DNA of 64,000 bases from an uncultured Bacteroidales bacterium (GTDB lineage: Bacteria; Bacteroidota; Bacteroidia; Bacteroidales; Paludibacteraceae). This document shows, piece by piece, positions 58,399-64,000 of this stretch. Each line of letters starts with the position of its first letter. Position 1 is the first letter of the stretch. The stretch lies in the NCBI GenBank assembly GCA_934728255.1, contig CAKVEC010000001.1, positions 248,001 to 312,000 on the forward strand. The letters are read 5' to 3'. Both the position numbers and the translations under genes were made by a program. A model generated the notes under the pieces. That model did no database searches. It had not been told where the DNA came from and saw only the letters and a list, made by a program, of their open reading frames with translations.

Positions 58399-60411
58399 TT
58401 ATCTCGCCCCGTTTACCACGAGTAGGAACTCATCGTTGTCATCAGTGCGCTCCATATAACTCTTCAGTTTCTCCATTGCTTCGATACTGTTCATATCGCT
58501 CAACTGCTTGCGTATCTGCCACATACGGCTCAGTACATCGGGTGGCAATAGCAAATCGTCACGGCGGGTGCTGGATGCGGGTATATCTACAGCGGGGAAG
58601 ATACGTTTGTTGGCGAGTTTGCGGTCGAGTTGCAATTCCATGTTGCCTGTACCTTTGAATTCCTCGAAGATAAGGTCATCCATCTTGCTGCCGGTCTCGG
58701 TGAGTGCCGTAGCGATAATGGTCAGGCTACCGCCGTTCTCGATGTTTCGTGCCGCACCGAAGAAACGTTTGGGCTTATGCAGTGCCTGTGCTTCCACACC
58801 GCCGGATAACACTTTTCCACTAGAGGGGGCTACCGTGTTATAGGCGCGTGCGAGACGGGTAATAGAGTCCAACAGAATGACTACATCATGCCCGCTTTCC
58901 ACCAAGCGTTTGGCTTTTTCGTGGACGATATTTGCCACTTTTACATGGTTCTCTGCGGGTTCATCAAAGGTGGAAGCAATCACTTCTGCATTGACCGACC
59001 GTGCCATATCTGTTACCTCCTCGGGACGCTCATCGATGAGCAGCACAATCATATATACTTCGGGGTGGTTGGCAGCAATAGCATTGGCTATCTGCTTGAG
59101 CAATACCGTCTTACCGGTCTTCGGCTGTGCTACAATCAGTCCGCGCTGACCTTTGCCGATAGGTGCAAACAGGTCAATGATACGTACCGACAACGGGTCG
59201 GACTTATCGCCTTTGCAGAGTTTGAATTTCTCATCGGGGAAGAGCGGTGTCAGGTTCTCGAATGCCACGCGTTGTTTGGCTTTTTCGGGCTCCAGACCGT
59301 TGATACGTATCACCTTGTCCATAGGGAAATACTTGTCAGGGTCACGGTTCACGCGAATGGTACACTCCACCGTGTCGCCGGGCTTCAAGCCGTAGTTGCG
59401 TATCTGCTCTTTGCTGATATATACATCGTCGGGAGACGGGAGGTAGTTGTAGTCCGCCGAGCGCAGGAAACCATAACCGTCTTGCGTACATTCCAGTGTA
59501 CCCATAGCAATCACATGTTCGCCGAGGTCAATCTGCATGCGCGGTTGGTTCTGTGGCTGTTGGGCAGGTTGCTGTGCCGGTATGGGGCGATAAGCGGATT
59601 CTGTTTCTTCTGCAGGCACTTCTGCCGTTTCCACTTGCATCGTGGCTTCCTGTTGTGCGCCGTCTTCATTGCTCAATTCAGGGTGCAAACGTGCATATTC
59701 AGCGGCTTTTTCTGCTGCGATACGTGCCAGTTCCTCTTTTGTTTTGCGTCCGCGTTTCTTCTGTGATACAGGTTCTATATGTTGTGCTGCGGAAGTAACC
59801 TCTTGTTCTACTGCTTGTTCCGTAGCCACATTTTCCGCTGTTGCAGAAAACAAATCACCATCTATGGCAGTCTCTTTCTCAGGGGGAGTCGGTGAAAGCG
59901 CATTCAGTGGTTTTCTTGCCTCAATCGCCCGCACGGTACGGTTTTGTTTGTGGTTGTTCTGCTTGAGTTGCTCTTGCATCTCGTCCAACTGGTCTTTTTC
60001 CGTTCCTACGGTAGCCACCACGTTTTCGCTCTTCATTCCGTTGGTGCTGACCTTGCTCACCTGCTTCACTCCGCGTGCCCGTACCCGTGGTGTTGCCTGC
60101 TCAGTCGCAGTGTTTTTTTCAACAGAAACAACATTATCTTTTTGCACTGTCTCTGCTGTCTCCAACTTTGAGGTGGTAGGGGGAGTCGGGGCAGGTGAAG
60201 CAGGAGTCGTCCTTTTCTTCGTTTTTCTTTCCGCTTTGGCATCTTCGCGGGCTTGTACCTCTTTGGCGCGGTTGTCTGCTTGTGCATCGAGAATGCCATA
60301 GCAGATTTCTCGTAGCGATTGGGTGCGTTTGGGTTTCAGCCCCATTGACACAGCAATCTCTCGTACCTCATCAAGCGTCATACGCTCGAGTTCATTCAAA
60401 TCGTATTGCAT
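58399..60411 (-). CDS. rho: Transcription termination factor Rho with long disordered insertion
   Basis: A 670-residue Rho; start ATG 60411 (MQYDLNELERMTLDEVREIA), since the upstream promoter at 60471 makes a longer form unlikely. Rho_N domain about 1-45; a low-complexity Ala/Glu/Gln/Pro-rich insertion about 46-300; RNA-binding OB fold (GTLECTQDGYGFLRSADYNY); AAA-type ATPase with PKTGKTVLLKQIANA (Walker A) and VVILLDSITRLARAYN. Long insertions are known in Bacteroidota Rho. It releases RNA polymerase from untranslated RNA. Its stop is about 36 bp from aroQ. Confidence 0.96.
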   Translation of the reverse strand: MQYDLNELERMTLDEVREIAVSMGLKPKRTQSLREICYGILDAQADNRAKEVQAREDAKAERKTKKRTTPASPAPTPPTTSKLETAETVQKDNVVSVEKNTATEQATPRVRARGVKQVSKVSTNGMKSENVVATVGTEKDQLDEMQEQLKQNNHKQNRTVRAIEARKPLNALSPTPPEKETAIDGDLFSATAENVATEQAVEQEVTSAAQHIEPVSQKKRGRKTKEELARIAAEKAAEYARLHPELSNEDGAQQEATMQVETAEVPAEETESAYRPIPAQQPAQQPQNQPRMQIDLGEHVIAMGTLECTQDGYGFLRSADYNYLPSPDDVYISKEQIRNYGLKPGDTVECTIRVNRDPDKYFPMDKVIRINGLEPEKAKQRVAFENLTPLFPDEKFKLCKGDKSDPLSVRIIDLFAPIGKGQRGLIVAQPKTGKTVLLKQIANAIAANHPEVYMIVLLIDERPEEVTDMARSVNAEVIASTFDEPAENHVKVANIVHEKAKRLVESGHDVVILLDSITRLARAYNTVAPSSGKVLSGGVEAQALHKPKRFFGAARNIENGGSLTIIATALTETGSKMDDLIFEEFKGTGNMELQLDRKLANKRIFPAVDIPASSTRRDDLLLPPDVLSRMWQIRKQLSDMNSIEAMEKLKSYMERTDDNDEFLLVVNGAR

Positions 60412-60470
60412 AAATAATAAAAATGTATCTTGAAAATTGATTATGGAGAGAACCTCCACTAAACACGCTG

Positions 60471-60501
60471 CAAAGGTACTAAAAAAAAATCATATATGCA
60501 A
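60471..60501 (-). promoter_or_regulatory. Bacteroidota-type promoter of rho
   Basis: On the minus strand TTG (60499-60501), 20 bp, TACCTTTG (60471-60478). The leader before the rho ATG at 60411 would be about 53 nt. It decides the start, since it lies upstream of 60411 but only 12 bp before the end of the longer frame. Confidence 0.8.
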
Positions 60502-60629
60502 TACCTTCTGTCATTTTCGTTTCTAATAATCGGTCAGCACCCGACATCGGACGCAACGCCCTGCCACACCCTTCTTTTATACCTGTCTTGTTCTGATTAA
60601 AGTGGAGTGTATCAGGGCAACCGTATCAA

Positions 60630-60760
60630 AACTATGTTTATACAGTTTATACAACATCTATAGTGCATAAAGTGTATAAAACATAGGTTTATCCTATCAA
60701 GAAAAGCCAATTCTTTCTACGTCCTTTCTACGTCCTTTCTACGTCTTTTCTACGTAATTG
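60630..60760. repeat. Composite intergenic repeat, copy 2 (with 11-bp array 60712-60755)
   Basis: GTTTATACA repeats and GTGCATAAAGTGTATAAA form an imperfect palindrome (60636-60680). Then come TTTATCCTATC, AAGAAAAGCC and four 11-bp units: TCTTTCTACGT, CCTTTCTACGT, CCTTTCTACGT, CTTTTCTACGT. It is the inverted counterpart of copy 1 at 3670-3790. The remaining intergenic DNA from 60502 to 60629 and from 60761 to 60913 shows no gene. Confidence 0.82.
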
Positions 60761-60913
60761 GTATTATAATGTATAGGAACTGCATAATTTGCATATTTTG
60801 TGGAGGGATATGTTCTTGCGAAGAATGCAAAACTTATCGGCATAGGGATAGTTTGGTATGATTCACATTCAAAATATCATCCGATTTTGATGCAGTAGCC
60901 CTGGTATTGTATC

Positions 60914-60946
60914 ACAAAAAACAGCACCCGGTATAGGATGCTGTTT
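60914..60946 (-). terminator. Intrinsic terminator of the lolA-MMPL unit
   Basis: On the minus strand AAACAGCATCC and GGGTGCTGTTT pair around TATACC, followed by a T-run of six. It lies about 36 bp after the stop of the LolA-like gene. Confidence 0.82.
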
Positions 60947-60981
60947 GTAGAGTGAAAAAATACTCTATGATTTGAAACAAA

Positions 60982-61548
60982 TTATTTTTTAACCGTATAG
61001 GTGGTATAATTTCCGTTGTTTTCTGTGATGATGAGAGATTGCAAAACACCGCTTTTCTTGTCGTAGGTCAGTTGCAGTTGCGCAATACCGCGTGCTCCGT
61101 TTGGCTTGTTGGCAGTAATAGTGCAGATATACGTGTTGCCTTTCTCTTGATAACTTGCTTGAGCCTCGTTCAGGGTCGCCAAGGCTTCTATATCGCCGGC
61201 AAAAGCATATAGCAGACTCTGGCGGAATACAGACATACGTTGCTCCGGATTGCTGATATTGAAATGCTGCACTTTTCCGTTTCGGCGCACCTCAAATACC
61301 TCTTTGCTAATCAGGGTATAGTCTCCCGCAGGGTCTGTATAATCCAAACGCAGGTCACTGGGATGAGTATAGGTGAGATAGCCCGCTTTAGAACTCTCCT
61401 TTTTGGCACGCGGCATTGTCTTCACTTCCGTAAAGGCGCATTGCAATGTCTCCCCTGCATAGTGGAGTGCCAATATATCTTGTGCCGTTACAGCCCAAAT
61501 ACTGCTGCAACACACGGCTAAAAGGATAGAAAAAATGATTTTTTTCAT
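60982..61548 (-). CDS. LolA-like outer-membrane carrier protein
   Basis: A 188-residue periplasmic protein with signal peptide (KKIIFSILLAVCCSSIWA). GYLTYTHPSDLRLDYTDPAG and YTLISKEVFEVRRNGKVQHF match the half-barrel of LolA-family carriers. It overlaps the MMPL-type gene by 4 bp (ATGA). LolA-like proteins paired with MMPL exporters occur in aryl polyene and flexirubin pigment clusters, where they handle lipid-linked pigment, so this may not be the general lipoprotein carrier. A role in lipid or lipoprotein transport across the periplasm is the safer call. Confidence 0.82.
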   Translation of the reverse strand: MKKIIFSILLAVCCSSIWAVTAQDILALHYAGETLQCAFTEVKTMPRAKKESSKAGYLTYTHPSDLRLDYTDPAGDYTLISKEVFEVRRNGKVQHFNISNPEQRMSVFRQSLLYAFAGDIEALATLNEAQASYQEKGNTYICTITANKPNGARGIAQLQLTYDKKSGVLQSLIITENNGNYTTYTVKK

Positions 61549-63977
61549 TGTTTTTTATTGCGAAAATGTTTGTATAATCTGTATAAGTTCGGTTCTAATG
61601 TATAGGTCAGTAGCAGTGTGGTGATCATACCTACCACTGATGCAAAACTGATGGAATAGAGTGCCGGGTGCGAGGCAAAGAACAACGAGAACATACACAG
61701 TACAAGGATAAATGCCGAGATGGTGATAGCCGTGCGGTGGTAAACCATTGTCTTGCTCTTTTCTCCGCTAATCAGTCCCTCCATTACGAATATACTATAG
61801 TCCACGCCAATGCCGAATACAAATGACGATACCACGATATTGATGAGATTGAACGGCTGGTGGAACAGTGCCATAGCACCGAGCACCGTGTACCACGATA
61901 GTATCATCGGCAGGAAAGCAATGAGTGCAATCCAAATGTTGCGGTATGTGATAAGCAGCAACAGCAGTACAAATACCGAACTGATAAGCATAATTTTATC
62001 AAAGTCATTGTGTATCAGTTCCACTAAATTGGTACTGTAATAATACGGATCAAGCACCATACAGCCTGCCGAAGCGGTCATTACATCGTTGATATGCCGT
62101 GTGTCGGTGGTGATGTATTTGAGGGGAAAATAAACCAACACTTCGTTGTGCGTCTCTTCTACAAAATTGCCCAATATCTCCTCGGGTATCAGTCCGGTTT
62201 CGGCTATCAGTTCGGGCTCGGCTGGTGAGGCCATTGCCTCCCTGAATGGTGCAAACATCTCTGCATCTACGCCCTCCGCCCGGCACGCTATTTCTACATT
62301 GTGCCATATTTGTTGCTGTTTCTCGGGGGAGAAATACGCCATCCAATGGGATATGCGCCTTTCTTGCTCTTGCAGCGAGGGGAGTATGCCGCTCATCTTC
62401 ATCGGTCGGGCTATTTGCCCCACTTGGGCCAAACTGTCGGCAGTCTGCTCTATGGCAGGCAATTGCTCCAAAGCCTCTTCCAACGTCGGTGCTACGGAAG
62501 CATAGTATTGCGCAGGGTGTCCATCGTTTTGCAGGCGATTCCAACTATCCATTGCCCGCTGAGTGTCGGGGGCTATATAGCCGATATTGCGCAGATTGCT
62601 GTCGAATGTATATCTGCCCGAGAAACAGAGACACACCACCACCCAAATCATTACCGCTCCGCAGATGTATTTGTTGCGGTCAATGTTGTAGGAGTTGATG
62701 CGCTCTAATATGCGGAATGCATGCTTATTGGGTGTACTCTTACTCGGGAAACAATGCGGCATTACCAATAGGCTGACTGCCGTTGTTCCTGCCACTGCAA
62801 GCAATGCAAATATGCCAAAATCTTGCAAGAGAGACGATTTTGTGAACAGCAGTCCTGCAAAGGCCCCGATGGTGGTCAACGCCCCGAGAAACACGGGTTT
62901 GCTCTGTTCGCGCACGGTCTGCCGTACATCGCCGGTATAGACATAGTGTATAACCACGTGCAGACAATACGACAATGCCACGCCCAATACCACTACACCC
63001 AGCCCCAATGCCATCAGCGACATCCAACCCCGTACCACATATATCATAGCCAAAGAGAAGAACGCACCATATACTATCGGAACCAACAGCAGCACTAAAT
63101 AACGTGGGCGCTTTAGCGTAAAAGCCAATAGCAATATGATGATAGTGAGTGCAATACCGAGTGTTACCAATAGGTCGTAACGGATACGCATTGAGTTGTA
63201 GCCCGCCAGTACGATTGTGCCGTGAAACAAAACGTCCACACCCTCGTATTCGTTTCGCACCTGCTCACGTGCCCGCTCCATATAGCGTACTAATTTGGCA
63301 GCCGTCTGCGAATCGTCCGTACCGAAAGTGGGTGTGATAAACCCTATGCACGCCTGCCCATTGCCTGCAAAAATATGATTGTATTGAAACCGGCTTGTTC
63401 CGTTTCCTTCCCTGGAGAAAAGCGAAACGGGCAACCCCTTTGTACTGATACCGCACGGGTCGTAAGCCATCAGGTCGTATAGGTTCTGCCCGAGGTCGGT
63501 TTCTAGCAAACCGTTGTACAAAGCCACTTGTTCCCGTATATGCTCCACGCTTGTCAGCGAGTCCATTTCCTCATCGGTAAAATCCGTGTATGCCGCCCCA
63601 TGCTCCATCAGATAACCGCCCGCATCGAGTATCAGCATCGGGTCAATCTCTGATAGAGTGTTCAATATCGTGTGGGTCGCGGAGTCTTGCTCTTGCGTCA
63701 GGGCGATAAACCGCTCCATAACTAATGCCATTGTTTCGGCATCAGCAGGCGCAAGCGAGTCTTTGCTTACCACCTGCACCATAATCTTGTCTTTTAGGCG
63801 TAGGTTGGTAAATGCCAGGCTTTCAGTTGTCTCCGTATCGGTCTTGGGGAGCAGTTTGAATATGTTTTCCTCTAATTTGCATTGCAGTCCCAGCAACACA
63901 AACGCAACAAATGTAACGCCGAACAGCGTCCAAAGCAACCATCTCCGGCGTTGAAAAAAGTCGTATATTTTTTCCAC
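61545..63977 (-). CDS. MMPL/RND-type exporter (start uncertain near window edge)
   Basis: At least 810 residues with the duplicated layout of MMPL/HpnN-type RND exporters: one N-terminal membrane helix, a large periplasmic loop (about 30-260), five helices (LLVTLGIALTIIILLLAFTL onward), a second loop and five more helices (DYSIFVMEGLISGEKSKTMV, with the GxxxD-type motif in GIGVDYSIF). Such pumps export lipids or lipid-linked pigments. A GTG at 63977 is the first available start, but the frame continues open to base 64000 (RNLFRQR), so the true start may lie beyond the window. It overlaps lolA and is probably part of a larger operon to the right. Confidence 0.85.
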   Translation of the reverse strand: MEKIYDFFQRRRWLLWTLFGVTFVAFVLLGLQCKLEENIFKLLPKTDTETTESLAFTNLRLKDKIMVQVVSKDSLAPADAETMALVMERFIALTQEQDSATHTILNTLSEIDPMLILDAGGYLMEHGAAYTDFTDEEMDSLTSVEHIREQVALYNGLLETDLGQNLYDLMAYDPCGISTKGLPVSLFSREGNGTSRFQYNHIFAGNGQACIGFITPTFGTDDSQTAAKLVRYMERAREQVRNEYEGVDVLFHGTIVLAGYNSMRIRYDLLVTLGIALTIIILLLAFTLKRPRYLVLLLVPIVYGAFFSLAMIYVVRGWMSLMALGLGVVVLGVALSYCLHVVIHYVYTGDVRQTVREQSKPVFLGALTTIGAFAGLLFTKSSLLQDFGIFALLAVAGTTAVSLLVMPHCFPSKSTPNKHAFRILERINSYNIDRNKYICGAVMIWVVVCLCFSGRYTFDSNLRNIGYIAPDTQRAMDSWNRLQNDGHPAQYYASVAPTLEEALEQLPAIEQTADSLAQVGQIARPMKMSGILPSLQEQERRISHWMAYFSPEKQQQIWHNVEIACRAEGVDAEMFAPFREAMASPAEPELIAETGLIPEEILGNFVEETHNEVLVYFPLKYITTDTRHINDVMTASAGCMVLDPYYYSTNLVELIHNDFDKIMLISSVFVLLLLLITYRNIWIALIAFLPMILSWYTVLGAMALFHQPFNLINIVVSSFVFGIGVDYSIFVMEGLISGEKSKTMVYHRTAITISAFILVLCMFSLFFASHPALYSISFASVVGMITTLLLTYTLEPNLYRLYKHFRNKKQ

Positions 63978-64000
63978 TCTTTGTCTAAATAAATTCCTCC

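Noticed and set aside
63985..64000. A stop codon of an upstream gene at the right edge (frame ending EEFI)
   Set aside because: Only four codons are visible, and the MMPL frame itself stays open to the edge, so a separate gene end cannot be supported.

Overview
The window comes from the chromosome of an anaerobic member of the order Bacteroidales (phylum Bacteroidota), probably a gut or oral lineage; genus cannot be fixed from the sequence. The signs are nine promoters of the Bacteroidota type (TTTG or TTG, 19-20 bp, TAnnTTTG), the type IX secretion protein PorT, a protein with a type IX C-terminal sorting domain, a BspA-type leucine-rich repeat protein, a Rho factor with a long disordered insertion, an outer-membrane TonB-type receptor, and oxygen-sensitive enzymes (class III ribonucleotide reductase NrdDG and a CyuA-type cysteine desulfidase). 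No tRNA, rRNA, CRISPR array, transposase, integrase or phage gene was seen.

Layout. 1-5.9 kb (- strand): a FemAB-like acyltransferase cut by the edge, a BspA-type LRR protein, a cysteine desulfidase and a secreted PL9-type pectate lyase. 5.9-11.3 kb (-): four overlapping envelope-glycan genes (sulfatase-fold phosphoethanolamine transferase, UbiA-like membrane protein, GT4-HAD fusion, polysaccharide deacetylase-like protein). 11.5-23.2 kb (-): ABC-F ATPase, PglF/CapD-type nucleotide-sugar dehydratase, uvrA, a membrane-anchored HU-LysM protein, a free HU, rimO and recQ. 23.4-27.5 kb (+): MFS sugar transporter, MATE exporter, NUDIX hydrolase and two small unknown proteins. 27.7-40.6 kb (-): a small type IX cargo-like protein, ftsY, then a surface-polysaccharide locus read from a promoter at 40.7 kb (flippase, polymerase/ligase, GT4, acetyltransferase), a second at 36.0 kb (GT2, IspD-like cytidylyltransferase, epimerase, LicD, GT2) and a third at 31.0 kb (aminotransferase, phosphoglycosyl transferase). 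41.4-51.0 kb (+): dnaA, a shortened YigZ, a PlsC-like acyltransferase, coaD, a CtpA-type protease, nrdD, a two-subunit ThrE/YjjPB-type exporter and nrdG. 51.1-60.5 kb (-): a second RecQ, a lipoprotein, porT, a TonB-type receptor, aroQ and rho. 60.9-64 kb (-): LolA-like and MMPL-type exporter genes that may be the edge of an aryl-polyene-like lipid cluster.

The most unusual feature is not a gene but two families of very short tandem repeats at gene borders. One has an 11-bp period (nine arrays; units such as ATCCACCTGAC, ATAGGATACGC and ACGTAGAAAGG). The other has a 7-bp period (units such as TTAATTG, AATTCAT, CATTGTG and GAACAAA). The repeats often supply the stop codon of the gene before them, twice supply a TTG start codon (rimO and the MATE gene), appear to have shortened yigZ, and sit in frame inside aroQ and, at two sites, inside the second recQ. 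Together they look like a genome-wide process of short-repeat growth that coding sequences have had to tolerate.

By function, the window couples surface building (capsule or O-antigen, phospho-substituents, type IX secretion, outer-membrane lipid export) with replication and repair (dnaA, uvrA, two RecQ helicases, HU proteins) and anaerobic nucleotide synthesis. A run of ten G residues inside one glycosyltransferase of the polysaccharide locus is a likely phase-variation switch.
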